The position numbers were made by a program, and so were the translations under genes. Below the pieces are notes generated by a model. It did no database searches and was not told the DNA's origin. It was given only the letters and a program-made list of their open reading frames with translations. A stretch of DNA of 38,279 nt from Mesotaenium endlicherianum (taxonomy: Eukaryota; Streptophyta; Zygnematophyceae; Zygnematales; Mesotaeniaceae), in contig WELA01008786.1 of NCBI GenBank assembly GCA_009602735.1, positions 286,037-324,315 of the forward strand. Direction: 5' to 3'. Below are positions 10,067 to 19,605 of this stretch, one piece after another (position 1 is the stretch's first letter; every line of letters starts with the position of its first letter).

Positions 10067-11972
10067 CATCCAAGTGTGATATGCTAGATGAATGGCCAGA
10101 TGACATCCTTGGGATGGATGGCGATTCGGGATGATGGAAGATGGTGGTAGATTTGGTTAACCAATGTGATGAACTCCCGGGTAGGCGGTGCCATCGCACT
10201 TGCCGTTGAACAATAAACTCATTATATGTTCATATGCTAGACATTGCTCTCGAGTTCGGCATTCGGAAATGAGGCCAACTCTCTTGTACTGCTTACTGGG
10301 AGATACCTGGATCCAAGGCGAGAAGCCATTGATACGCAGTGTCTTCCAGCCTTGCTTATGTATGAGTTTACTAATTGCATTATTGATGCTAGTTTACTTG
10401 CAATTAACTTGCGAGTACTGTCAACTGCTAGTGTGTTGTCTTTTTGCTATTTAATCAGATAACAAAAAATACCATAAAGATTACTCGCTGATATAAAGCC
10501 CTTCATTAATTGTTAATCGCCTATTGGTAAGTCGATAAATTTCAAGCGTATTCTGGAGATGTGTAGAAGAGGGCGCCGATGAAGATGCAATGTCTGAGTG
10601 TGCGCGGGGACGTCGTTGAAGCATGGTCATATGTCGAGCGGCGTGGGCAGTATGTCGAATTGTGTTGGTACCGTGGTAAGCGCATAACGTTGAATATAGA
10701 GAAGAGTAGTCAAGTGTAGACAATAATGCAAATTTGGATTTTCAAGGCTGTTTTGTAATATTGATTTTGAATATTTGATTCTAATTTTGGCGATGAAGAA
10801 CAAAATCCGTGAAAACAAGTGAAAAAGATGTATTTGGCGACATCATTTTCTAAGATGATAGTTGATATGAAGAATTCCAACTAAGAATATGAAGCTTGCA
10901 ATAGCAACACGAGAAATTAATGTTATGGAAGTGTTCTTTGGAATATTTGTGTGCAAAGGCAATGAGAATATCACGAACATGGAAGTAAGCAAGAAGCTGA
11001 AAAGAAGGACAAGTCAAAATCAACACAAAAAGAGATGTTTATAATGAGATGATATTAAAAGACTTAACAAGAACAGCACACAAAGTGGACATAATGAAAA
11101 TAGCCATGACACAGTTGATTCCATAATGAAGCTCTAAAAAGAAAATATGCCTAATGCCAAATGAGAAATGGGTGAACGCCCACATGCTGAACAAAAGAAC
11201 GAAAGGGCGAGGTCAAGAAAGATTGATCTGAAAGTGCGGCATGATAAGATGTGGAAGATATCCACTAAAGTATGCCCACTAGAAAAGAAAAGATGGCATA
11301 AAAATTCTCTGTAAGCAAAATTCAGCCCAAGTCTGATCCAAATGGGCCAGCCAGAACCTGCGCTAGAATACTAGGGAAAAAGAAGAGAGAACAGCACGGA
11401 CTCTACTAGACGAAATATAAATGAATTAAGCTAGCGGAGCGAAAGCAATAGCCCGATGAAAGCTGTTCAAGTACCATGCAGGACATAAGTTGTGGATCCA
11501 ATTCAAGGTGTTACAATCAGACACTAGAAGCAGGTTGAAGCGAAACAAGCAGATTGCAAGCAGATTGCAGAGGCAAAACATATTGCCGGTAACAAGTGGG
11601 AATGCCAAGAGAAATTGTTGCAGGTAAAAAGCAAGGAAAATCCAAAAGCTAGAGATCGAGCGGCAGATAGGCTTGCATGTTATTAAGTACGTGAACAGTT
11701 GACTGGCGAGGCCAACATGAAGTGGAGTTAAGTGATACCAGAATGGCAAGAGGTATGCAGTAAACAAAATCGGCACAAAGACCAACTTTGAAGTAAGCAA
11801 TCCTAACTGATGAAAGACTTACAGGCAAGAAAGATATCAGCCTGTGACAAGAAAACCAAAGACATGCAAGCGATCGTCGAATGCCATGCAAAGCAACAAA
11901 AACAAAAGTGAGATTAAGGAGAGCGCAAAGTGGGATGTATGGAAAGGGTTCACTCGAGGAGCCACATTGTAT
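10067..11972. other. Internal DNA of the old element, left part
   Basis: About 1.9 kb, A/G-rich on the plus strand, especially 10780-11970. Apparent hydrophobic ORFs on the minus strand (for example 11426-11800) come from this composition: pyrimidine-rich codons encode Leu, Phe and Ser. No conserved domain is seen. Confidence 0.5.
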
Positions 11973-12470
11973 TGAAACAGATAGATAAAGTACTTAGTAA
12001 AACAGAATAGTTTATCTATTAAAGACAAGGATCTTTGAACACAAGTGGTAGCTTCTTGAAAGAGAGATGGCTTCTTGAAAGTTAATATATTTCTGGATTT
12101 TGGCAAGTACAAGAGTGATTCTGGAATGTCTTTCTATGTTCTAGCTCTTGTTTATATACTTGCTACATAAGTAATTTCTAGGAAGGTGTATGTTGATGTG
12201 TTGGCACCCAACACATCCCAAAACTTGCCACCTCTTTCTAGAATAATGTACACATGTCCTTTTGACCTAAAAATGGCACATCTGACTTTTGCCACATGGA
12301 GTTCTTCTAGGTCTTTCCTCTAACTTCGAAAATGCCTTGGAAGGTTCAAAGGACATGAACCAAGTTACTAGAGTACCTATTCACACTTGACTCCACACAA
12401 TACTACTCCAAATATATTTGAAAACATTAAAATATATGCAAACTAATATATAATAACTCAAATCACTACA
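11973..12470 (-). repeat. Chromovirus 3' LTR (498 bp)
   Basis: On the minus strand it starts TGTAGTGATTTGAG and ends CTGTTTCA. Compared with the other LTR it differs at seven single bases and has no indels. The GGTGTATGTTGATGTG..CACCCAACACATCCC region contains a short inverted repeat. Confidence 0.97.
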
Positions 12471-12483
12471 TCACCCCCCCGAT
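12471..12483 (-). promoter_or_regulatory. Chromovirus polypurine tract
   Basis: ATCGGGGGGGTGA on the minus strand abuts the 3' LTR directly. This is the expected place and composition for the plus-strand primer of reverse transcription. Confidence 0.85.
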
Positions 12484-13239
12484 AGAAAAAGCGACGTCTC
12501 GGCGCGTCAAGTCAGGTCTTACACATGTGGAGCAAACTAGTCAACAGTTTCAAGTCAGATGCCCCACATGTGAAGAGGACTAGTCAAAGGCGCCAAGTCA
12601 GGTGCTACACATGTAAGGGAGACTAGGCAATGTCGTAGGTGGTGTGACCTTATTGGCTAGCCTACTCCTTAATGATAAAGAAAATTGTACAAGTTGGCCC
12701 AGAATCTGCCACGAATTCAAAAATTCATAGCGGCCACAGAACTGCTCCAAATCTGAAAATTCGAGTGCCAGACGGACCGCGTCGGAGAACTCTACCGGGT
12801 CACCAAATTTGAGAGCATTCTCATTTCTGGAGTGTCGTTGAGAGCTGAGAGAGTAGGCACTCCTCCAAATCTGTGCAGAAACTTCTGAAAATCATAAGTC
12901 CTTCTATACTTCTCCAAATTCTGCAAACTAAGTCTCAAACTGGGCGCTGTAAGATGTTCTACCAGAGTCTTGAGTTTCAGAGCATTCCAAGTTCAGGGGA
13001 AGGCACAATGTCAGAAGGCATATTCTGTCCTAACAATGCCAGCAGCCTGACCCCCTTCTACTTAGAGCATCATATCTCTCTCACCAGTGCTCCAAATTGA
13101 GCAAACTTGGACTCTAAATGACCGGCTACTCATGGACTACAGCCAGGTAAATTTTCAGAATTTATTATGCAGAGACCTATTACCAGTAGCAGTTTTAGTT
13201 TTCTGTCCAGAAACTGCGAGAAGAGAAGAGTGTCTAATG
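12484..13239. other. Chromovirus 3' untranslated region
   Basis: About 750 bp between the pol stop codon and the polypurine tract. Near 12495-12640 there are three related segments containing a (C)CACATGT(G/A) word, GACTAG and CAAGTCAG(G/A)T, spaced about 50-65 bp apart. This is a small imperfect tandem array. No ORF is supported. Confidence 0.55.
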
Positions 13240-16200
13240 TCAATTTTTCCTCTTTCTTGTTCTTGCAGGCTGCCTCCAAGGGGTCTTCTGCTGCTTCTTG
13301 ATGGTGGCAGGCTGCCTCCCTGAAGTCTTCGGGCTTCTAGTAGAGAGACTTGGGGCTGGTCCAAGATGGGGGTTGGCGGCATGGAAGCGCTTCAACTTTC
13401 TCTGAACTTTGTCAAGGTAGTGCGCCGCCACCCAACTATTCTCCGAATCTGGATATCCTTTCCACTTGATCAAGTATTGCTGCTGTCTCCTGAAATTTCT
13501 CATAGCCACTATGTCTTCCACTTCGTACTCCAAATGATCATCCACTATTGTTGGGGCTGGTGGGGTTGTCACACGTCCTGGGAACTTGTTGTCGGGTTGC
13601 ACATATGGCTTGAAGAGGGAAGCGTGGAATACGGGGTCGATGTGCATAGTCTGGGGAAGTTCTAGCTTGAAAGCAACGGGGTTGACTTGCTGGATAATCT
13701 TGAAGGGTCCCAAATACTTGGGAGAGAACTTGCTGCCGGCAGGCCTGTTGTTCAGGGAAATGTTCTTGGATGATAGTAACACGTTGTCACCCACTCTGTA
13801 CGTAATTTCTCTTCTGGATCTGTTCGCCACTCTTGCTTGAGCATCTTGCGCGTGTTGTAGAGCTTTCTTCGCTGCTGTAAGGGCTGCTTCTAATGTCTCC
13901 ATAAAATCTGTGGCTGCAGGTACTTCATCATGGCCAGCCGTGAAGCTCAGTGGCGTGGTCGGATGGAAGCCATAGTTGAGGAAGAATGGGGACTCTTGGG
14001 TAGAGGCCTGCGTAGTGTTGTTGTAGGCAAACTCGAGGGGGGTCAAGTACATGTCCCAGTCTTGCTCGAGGGTAGACACGTAGGCCTTTAGAGAGGTCTT
14101 TAGGGTACGATTCATACGCTCGGTTTGCCCATCTGATTGTGGGTGGTAGGCAGTAGACATATCCAGCGATGTACCCAAGTTCTTGAAGAGATTTTTCCAG
14201 AAATGGCTTGTGAATCTTGGATCTCTATCTGACACAATTCTTGATGGTAGTCCATGGAGTCGGAAGATGTTGTCAAAGATGAGTCTTGCAAGTTGTGGTG
14301 CTGTAGCCTTAGTCGTCGTGGGAATAAAATGAGCCATCTTGGTAAGTCTGTCCACCACCGTGAGTATTGCATTATGGCCTCGAGGTGTCACGGGCAAGTC
14401 CACGATAAGGTCCATTGAGATGTCCGTCCATTGTCTTTCGGGGATTGGTAGTGGTTGGAGGAGTCCTCCCGCCTTTTGCGATGATGGCTTGATTCTTTGG
14501 CATGTGTCACAGCTCCTGCAGTACTCCTTGACTTGCTTAGACATGCCTGGCCAACAATAAGTCCTAGCTAGAACGCCCGTGGTCCTTAGGATTCCAAAGT
14601 GTCCTCCAAGAGGGTTGTCGTGTGCTTCTCGTAGAAGCAAGAGCCGGAGGTCTAAGTCATTAGGAACACATCTCTGGCCCGTATCTTGCCTCACCCAATA
14701 ATTGCCTTCTTGCTTCTTGCATGGGTCCAAGGCTGCTTCTCCGTTCTTGTAGTAAGGGTCTCTTTCATAGGCGGCTGAAAATCGAGCTTCCAGATCTGTC
14801 TTCAGGGATACCATCACTGCATTTAATTGCAGTCTTGAGAGGGGGTCAGCCGGGTTTGTCTTGCCGGGCTGGTACTGAATCGTGATGTTGTATTGTTGCA
14901 AGTATCCGCTCCATCTTGCTTGTCTCCTTGAGAGATACGGCTGCGTTTGGAGGTGCTTTAACGCCTCGTGGTCCGTGGTGACCAGTACTTTGCGTCCTTC
15001 AACGTAGCAGCGCCAAACCTTCAAGGCATGTACAATCGCCAATGCCTCTCGCTCCGTGGTTGTATAATTTTGCTCGGCTGGATTTAGCTTCCTTGACTCG
15101 TAGGCGATGGGCTGCAGTCCCTTGCCTTGGTCTTGAAGCAGGATTGCTCCTATTGCATAGGAAGATGCATCGGTGATGACGTGGAAGGGCCAATCTGGGT
15201 TTGGACTTGGGAGTGTGAGCACCGGGGATGTGGTCAATCTTCGCTTTAACTCTTGAAATGCCTCTTCCTCTTTCTCGGTCCATGTATATAGCCTGTCCTT
15301 CTTGAGTAGATCTGTCAGGGGGGCTGCTATGTGCGAGAAGCCTTGGATGAATTTTCTGTACCAATTGGCAAATCCCAAGAATGACTGGAGTTCTTTCTTG
15401 GTCGTGGGGGTTGGCCATTCCTCCACCACCGTGGTCTTCTTGGGGTCTATCTTGATGCCATCAGCAGTCACGTGGAGACCTAGGAACTCCACTTCTTGTT
15501 TGGCAAACTCGCATTTTGACTCCTTCGCAAACAGCTTGTTTTGCTTCAATACTTCAAGGACTTCTTTCAAGTGTCTCGCATGCTCTTCAAGGGTCTTGCT
15601 GTAGATAAGGATGTCATCGATGAATACCACCACAAATCTGTCCAACATGGGCTGAAATATGGTGTTCATCATAGTCATGAAAGTTGCTGGCGCGTTGGTG
15701 AGTCCAAATGGCAGGACCATGAACTCAAAATGTCCATATCTTGTCCTGAATGCCGTCTTCTCTATGTCCGGTTCTGCGATGCGAATCTGGTGGTAGCCGC
15801 TCCGTAAGTCAATCTTCGTGAAGTACTTGGCTCCAACCAGCCGGTCCATGAGCTCATCCATGCGCGGCAGCGGGTATCGATTCTTGATGGTGATCTTGTT
15901 GAGGGCGCGATAGTCCACACACATCCTCAAGGTACCATCTTTCTTCTTGACAAATAGCACCGGGGCTCCAAATGGCGACTTGCTAGGTCGAATGAAGCCA
16001 TGCTCCAGTAGCTCCTTGATTTGCTTCTTGACTTCGTCTAGCTCCGTGTATGACATTTTGAACGTAGGCCGAGAGATGGGCTTGCTTCCGGGCTCCAACT
16101 CTATCTTGTGGTCTACGAATCTTTTGGGGGGTAGGCCCTTGGGCAATTCCGGGGAGAACACTTCTTTGTAGTCCTCAAAGACTTCTTGTATCTCCTTGGG

Positions 16201-16905
16201 AACGGGGCTGCCTTCTTGACTCTCGATGTCTTTCTTGATGTCTTTTGGCGTGATCAAGGCCAAAAGAAGCTCGTGTCCCTTCCTCACAAGTCTCTTGAGT
16301 TGGAGGGCGGACAATAGTATCTCGTGTGCCGGCTTCTGGATGTCTTGGGTCTGGATATTCTGGATTGCGCGCAAAATACAGATTCTTGAAGTGATGTCAT
16401 TCTTGATCTTGATAGTACCGGTCCTCCAATCAACTTGGGGGTTGTGCTTGGTCAACCAAGGCGTCCCTAGGATGACGTCGTACTTGCCCAATTGCATGGG
16501 GGAGAACACTACTCTATCCTTGAAGGACTTGATAGAGAGTGCCAAGGGGTACGTCTTCTTGGAAGGGGTAGTATAGGAGAATCCATCGGGCATCATAATC
16601 TCCTCGTCGTGGTCAAGAGTTCGCATAGTAATACCGTGCTTGGTGGCAAAATCTGCAGCAATGAAGTTGCCTTGAGCTCCGCTATCCACCAAGATGTGGA
16701 CCTTCTCTCCTCCAAGGTAACCTCTCAAACTCATTGGGGCTGGAACGTCGTCTTCAACGGGGGTCTCCACCTCACTTGGCGTGTTGCCTTCTCGTGAAGT
16801 GGGTCTTGGGGTGGTAGGCTCCTGGCCTACCGGCGCTGTCCGTTTTTTGACAACTTTTTGGGGCATGAAAGTGCACGATGGCCCTTTTCCTTGCAATAGA
16901 AGCAT
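13240..16905 (-). CDS. Chromovirus Pol polyprotein (PR-RT-RH-IN-chromodomain)
   Basis: The open frame is 1221 codons. It is probably made as a Gag-Pol fusion by −1 frameshifting near codon 21, so the ATG at 16905 need not be used. Domains by residue of this frame: aspartic protease [11 protein letters not shown] (DSGA at 74-77); reverse transcriptase about 290-480 with [16 protein letters not shown] and [11 protein letters not shown] (FIDD at 428-431); RNase H about 573-690 beginning [12 protein letters not shown]; integrase zinc finger with His762, His769 and CRSCDTC at 796-802; integrase core Asp832, Asp893 and Glu929, with exactly 35 residues between the last two (D-D-35-E). A GPF/Y-type segment [13 protein letters not shown] (about 1064-1076) and a chromodomain [15 protein letters not shown] (1144-1158) follow. 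Chromodomains usually tether integrase to histone marks and guide insertion. The last 40 residues are basic. No stop or frameshift breaks it. Confidence 0.97.
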   Translation of the reverse strand: MLLLQGKGPSCTFMPQKVVKKRTAPVGQEPTTPRPTSREGNTPSEVETPVEDDVPAPMSLRGYLGGEKVHILVDSGAQGNFIAADFATKHGITMRTLDHDEEIMMPDGFSYTTPSKKTYPLALSIKSFKDRVVFSPMQLGKYDVILGTPWLTKHNPQVDWRTGTIKIKNDITSRICILRAIQNIQTQDIQKPAHEILLSALQLKRLVRKGHELLLALITPKDIKKDIESQEGSPVPKEIQEVFEDYKEVFSPELPKGLPPKRFVDHKIELEPGSKPISRPTFKMSYTELDEVKKQIKELLEHGFIRPSKSPFGAPVLFVKKKDGTLRMCVDYRALNKITIKNRYPLPRMDELMDRLVGAKYFTKIDLRSGYHQIRIAEPDIEKTAFRTRYGHFEFMVLPFGLTNAPATFMTMMNTIFQPMLDRFVVVFIDDILIYSKTLEEHARHLKEVLEVLKQNKLFAKESKCEFAKQEVEFLGLHVTADGIKIDPKKTTVVEEWPTPTTKKELQSFLGFANWYRKFIQGFSHIAAPLTDLLKKDRLYTWTEKEEEAFQELKRRLTTSPVLTLPSPNPDWPFHVITDASSYAIGAILLQDQGKGLQPIAYESRKLNPAEQNYTTTEREALAIVHALKVWRCYVEGRKVLVTTDHEALKHLQTQPYLSRRQARWSGYLQQYNITIQYQPGKTNPADPLSRLQLNAVMVSLKTDLEARFSAAYERDPYYKNGEAALDPCKKQEGNYWVRQDTGQRCVPNDLDLRLLLLREAHDNPLGGHFGILRTTGVLARTYCWPGMSKQVKEYCRSCDTCQRIKPSSQKAGGLLQPLPIPERQWTDISMDLIVDLPVTPRGHNAILTVVDRLTKMAHFIPTTTKATAPQLARLIFDNIFRLHGLPSRIVSDRDPRFTSHFWKNLFKNLGTSLDMSTAYHPQSDGQTERMNRTLKTSLKAYVSTLEQDWDMYLTPLEFAYNNTTQASTQESPFFLNYGFHPTTPLSFTAGHDEVPAATDFMETLEAALTAAKKALQHAQDAQARVANRSRREITYRVGDNVLLSSKNISLNNRPAGSKFSPKYLGPFKIIQQVNPVAFKLELPQTMHIDPVFHASLFKPYVQPDNKFPGRVTTPPAPTIVDDHLEYEVEDIVAMRNFRRQQQYLIKWKGYPDSENSWVAAHYLDKVQRKLKRFHAANPHLGPAPSLSTRSPKTSGRQPATIKKQQKTPWRQPARTRKRKN
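16813..16848 (-). promoter_or_regulatory. −1 ribosomal frameshift signal at gag-pol
   Basis: On the minus strand the gag frame reads TCA AAA AAC, giving the canonical slippery heptamer A AAA AAC at 16848-16842. A 10-nt spacer (16841-16832) follows, then a perfect hairpin: GGTAGGC (16831-16825), loop CAGGA, GCCTACC (16819-16813). The gag stop TAG (16829-16827) is inside the 5' arm. Slipping back one base gives exactly the pol reading frame. The heptamer type is well established for −1 frameshifting; the spacer is slightly longer than the usual 5-9 nt, and use of the site here is inferred. Confidence 0.82.
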
Positions 16906-18107
16906 AGTCCAGCCGTCATGAGAGCTTCTTTTTCAGCCGGGGAGAGTCTTGCTTTCACTCCTTGCTGGTTTCTTGCATCATAAGTGTCATTGGAGGGTCT
17001 TCCACTCTTCCGGGCAGCCGCGGGGTCCCTTTTAATAACTCCGATTTCCATGGGTGTGGGTCCAGATTCGGATGTGGAAGGGGCTGCGTACACCCGCGTC
17101 GTCGGTACCCGTGAAGATGAAGGCACGGAGTGCTTGAAATCCAAGGTATCCACCTTTTGGGCCACTTCAATGATCTTTGAGAAGTCCGTCAAGTCGCGTA
17201 ACTCCACTTCCTTTGCCACCTTGGGTTTGAGGCCAAAGATGTAACGGTCAATCTTCTCCTCGAGAGACATGTTGGGGATCTCAAGAGTGAGGGCGTGAAA
17301 TCTGGATGTATACTCTTGAACGGACGTCGTTTGCTTGAGATGGTGGAGCTTTCCTCGGGCAATCTTCTCCGCATTGATGGGCATGAATTGCTTCTTGAGG
17401 GCCTCACGAAAATCTGCCCATCTTGCATATGATGGTGGGGGCTCTTGGCCGAGCATGGGGTGCGCCATAGCTTGATATATAGCCGCTTGATAGTTACGCC
17501 ACCATGATGTTGCTGCTCCTCTAAGTAAGGTAACGGCAAAGGGAACGTAGTCCTCCTCGGGTACTTCAAGGAACGCGAGGTACGTCTCCACTTGGTAGAG
17601 CCATAAATTCAGGTTGGCACCTTTCCCGGGGTTGAAAGTGTCGGGTTTGCCGGGCTTGATGAGTTTCCTTGCTCTCGTTGGCTCTTGTGGAGGCGCTTGA
17701 GCCGGGGCTGGATTTTGAGCATTGCTCGCAATAGGGGCAACCATGGCAGCCATAGCTTCTCTTGACGCTTGCACGGTTGCTTCATAGGTGGCCAAGCCCA
17801 CTTGGTTGTGGACGGTCATTAGGAAGGCTGCCCACTCATTTGCGGGAACTCCTTGTGGTGGGGTCAACTTTGCTATAGCGGCTGCCACGGGATTTGACGG
17901 TGCTCCTCCTTGTGGTGCTTCTTGTTGTTGCAGATTTCCTTGAGTAGGCTCTCCCATCGACGCTGGAGGAGGGTGTGCTCCTCCTTGTGGTGCTTCTTGT
18001 TGTTGCAGATTTTCTTGAGTGGGCTCTCCCATCGGCGCTGGAGGAGGGTGTCTTGGAGAGGAAGGGCTTCCTTCGAAAGCTTGCTGTTGGTCTTGAGGAT
18101 CGGCCAT
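16827..18107 (-). CDS. Chromovirus Gag
   Basis: The open frame is 426 codons and forms the virus-like particle that packages element RNA. The N-terminus is Pro/Gln-rich and contains two head-to-tail 25-residue units (residues 21-45 and 46-70) differing at three positions. A retrotransposon-gag core follows from about residue 150 ([20 protein letters not shown], then [15 protein letters not shown]). Near the C-terminus is one CCHC zinc knuckle, Cys402-X2-Cys405-X4-His410-X4-Cys415, for RNA binding. The frame ends 11 codons later at TAG, just after the slippery site. The ATG at 18107 is the first after the primer-binding site. The frame is intact. Confidence 0.95.
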   Translation of the reverse strand: MADPQDQQQAFEGSPSSPRHPPPAPMGEPTQENLQQQEAPQGGAHPPPASMGEPTQGNLQQQEAPQGGAPSNPVAAAIAKLTPPQGVPANEWAAFLMTVHNQVGLATYEATVQASREAMAAMVAPIASNAQNPAPAQAPPQEPTRARKLIKPGKPDTFNPGKGANLNLWLYQVETYLAFLEVPEEDYVPFAVTLLRGAATSWWRNYQAAIYQAMAHPMLGQEPPPSYARWADFREALKKQFMPINAEKIARGKLHHLKQTTSVQEYTSRFHALTLEIPNMSLEEKIDRYIFGLKPKVAKEVELRDLTDFSKIIEVAQKVDTLDFKHSVPSSSRVPTTRVYAAPSTSESGPTPMEIGVIKRDPAAARKSGRPSNDTYDARNQQGVKARLSPAEKEALMTAGLCFYCKEKGHRALSCPKKLSKNGQRR

Positions 18108-18130
18108 CTTCTTGTGCTACCAAAGTGCCT

Positions 18131-18143
18131 AGCTCCGATACCA
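18131..18143 (-). promoter_or_regulatory. Chromovirus primer-binding site
   Basis: TGGTATCGGAGCT on the minus strand, six bases inside the 5' LTR. It differs by one base from the TGGTATCAGAGC word that many plant retroelements use to pair with initiator tRNA-Met. Confidence 0.85.
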
Positions 18144-18149
18144 CTGTAG

Positions 18150-18647
18150 TGAAACAGATAGATAAAGTACTTAGTAAAACAGAATACTTTATCTATTCAA
18201 GACAAGGATCTTTGAACACAAGTGGTAGCTTCTTGAAAGAGAGATGGCTTCTTGAAAGTTAATATATTTCTGGATTTTGGCAAGTACAAGAGTGATTCTG
18301 GAATGTCTTTCTATGTTCTAGCTCTTGTTTATATACTTGCTACATAAGTAATTTCTAGGAAGGTGTATGTTGATGTGTTGGCACCCAACACATCCCAAAA
18401 CTTGCCACCTCTTTCTAGAATAATGTACACATGTCCTTTTGACCTAAAAATGGCACATCTGACTTTTGCCACATGGAGTTCTTCTAGGTCTTTCCTCTAA
18501 CTTCAAAAATGCCTTGAAAGGTTCAAAGGACATGAACCAAGTTACTAGAGTACCTATTCACACTTGACTCCACACCATACTACTTCAAATATATTTGAAA
18601 ACATTAAAATATATGCAAACTAATGTATAATAACTCAAATCACTACA
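18150..18647 (-). repeat. Chromovirus 5' LTR (498 bp)
   Basis: Partner of the LTR at 11973-12470, with 491 of 498 bases identical. In the element's direction this copy would carry the promoter. A TATATACTTG-like or TATATT word occurs but the transcription start cannot be fixed. Confidence 0.97.
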
Positions 18648-19588
18648 CACAAAATGGCAAATAAGTGGAAGACGCGAGAGAAAGGATGAGGGCCCCCAAA
18701 TCTAGTGCAGCCGGATGACGAGTGGTGGGACCATATGGCTGCCATGTCAAAAGCCGCTCGTCTTTGTGGGTTGCTGGTGCCGATGTTGAGATGTCAAGTA
18801 AGCATGACGCCAGGAAGAATCACGAACCTAGAGATATAGAAGCGCATGGCGAATTCGCATCTAAAAAGGAAACAATTTGACTCCAAGGGCCTATGTGGAA
18901 TCACAAACTCAGACCCGAAAGAGGTCAAAAATAAAACAACCTAACAAAAAGGTAGAAGAAAGGAAGCGGAACAGCTCCATCAAGCCCATGCAGGAGCTTA
19001 GCAAATCTAACCGAGGTTAACCAGCCCGAGAGCGTGAAATAGGCAGTGAAAACAAGAAGCGGCTGAACGAGCCGAGAGGGAGCTTAGCAGCCTGAGAAGG
19101 TGAACTTGAAAGTGAGCTGATCCAGCCCGAAAGCGAGCAGAGCGAACTGCTCATGCAAGCGAGCTCGTGAGCGGGAGCAAAAACGACGAGCTCAACCAGC
19201 TCAAGAGCATGAAATGAATTATGCGAGCGGATGTGCCCACAAGCCGAAAATCTCAGCCCCACAGCGGACAATGAGACAAAATAGCGTAAACCCGAGATTG
19301 GAAAATGAAGACTGAGCGTCAAGCTCAAATGAAAAGGAACAATCAGCCCCAAAGCCCGAATACAAATGAAGGTGAGCTTGACTCGCTCACATTGTACTAT
19401 GAGAAAAATAATTATACGCCCAAGATCGGGAACGAAAGCTATTGAGTGATTAAAGTGGAAAATGCCAATGAAGCGATCAACTCCAAAGCCAAGGAAAAGA
19501 ACAATGAAAGCGTATCAGGGTTCAACCCCACATCGTGAAATGAAAGAAGGAATGAGAGCGGAACTCGCTCGAGAGGCAGGAAATTGAG
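18648..19588. repeat. Internal DNA of the old element with a degenerate motif array
   Basis: About 940 bp, purine-rich on the plus strand. From 18970 to 19560 a loose motif of the form CAGCCCGAGAGCGTGAAAT recurs about nine times at 30-90 bp spacing (near 19020, 19089, 19121, 19197, 19253, 19347, 19418, 19467 and 19522). No ORF has domain signals, so it is non-coding or decayed internal sequence of the family A element. Confidence 0.6.
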
Positions 19589-19590
19589 AC

Positions 19591-19604
19591 TAGCATCTCC
19601 ACCA
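19591..19604 (-). promoter_or_regulatory. Primer-binding site of the old family A element
   Basis: TGGTGGAGATGCTA on the minus strand, one base inside the right LTR. It starts with the TGG needed to pair with a tRNA CCA end; the implied tRNA begins 5' GGAGATG, whose identity I cannot name. Together with the polypurine tract at the left LTR it proves the two LTRs belong to one element. Confidence 0.7.
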
Positions 19605-19605
19605 G

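Larger units (their letters stand above)
11973..18647 (-). mobile_element. Ty3/gypsy chromovirus, nearly intact (6675 bp)
   Basis: Copy-and-paste LTR retrotransposon read right to left. Order: 5' LTR (18647-18150), primer-binding site, gag (18107-16827), pol (16905-13240), polypurine tract, 3' LTR (12470-11973). Both coding frames are open, the LTRs differ at 7 of 498 positions, and the protease, reverse transcriptase, RNase H and integrase residues are all present. It is therefore young and possibly still able to move. Gag and pol are in different frames and overlap by 79 nt, with a −1 frameshift signal. A C-terminal chromodomain marks it as a chromovirus. No 5-bp target duplication is seen: TGTAT on the left, CACAA on the right. 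It sits inside an older LTR element in the same orientation. Confidence 0.96.

Noticed and set aside
11426..12112. Hydrophobic minus-strand ORFs resembling membrane proteins
   Set aside because: The plus strand is A/G-rich here, so the complementary codons encode Leu, Phe and Ser by composition. They lie inside a transposon nest and have no motif or splice context.
13087..18262. Plus-strand ORFs of 60-120 codons across the chromovirus
   Set aside because: They are antisense to intact gag and pol and have no independent support.
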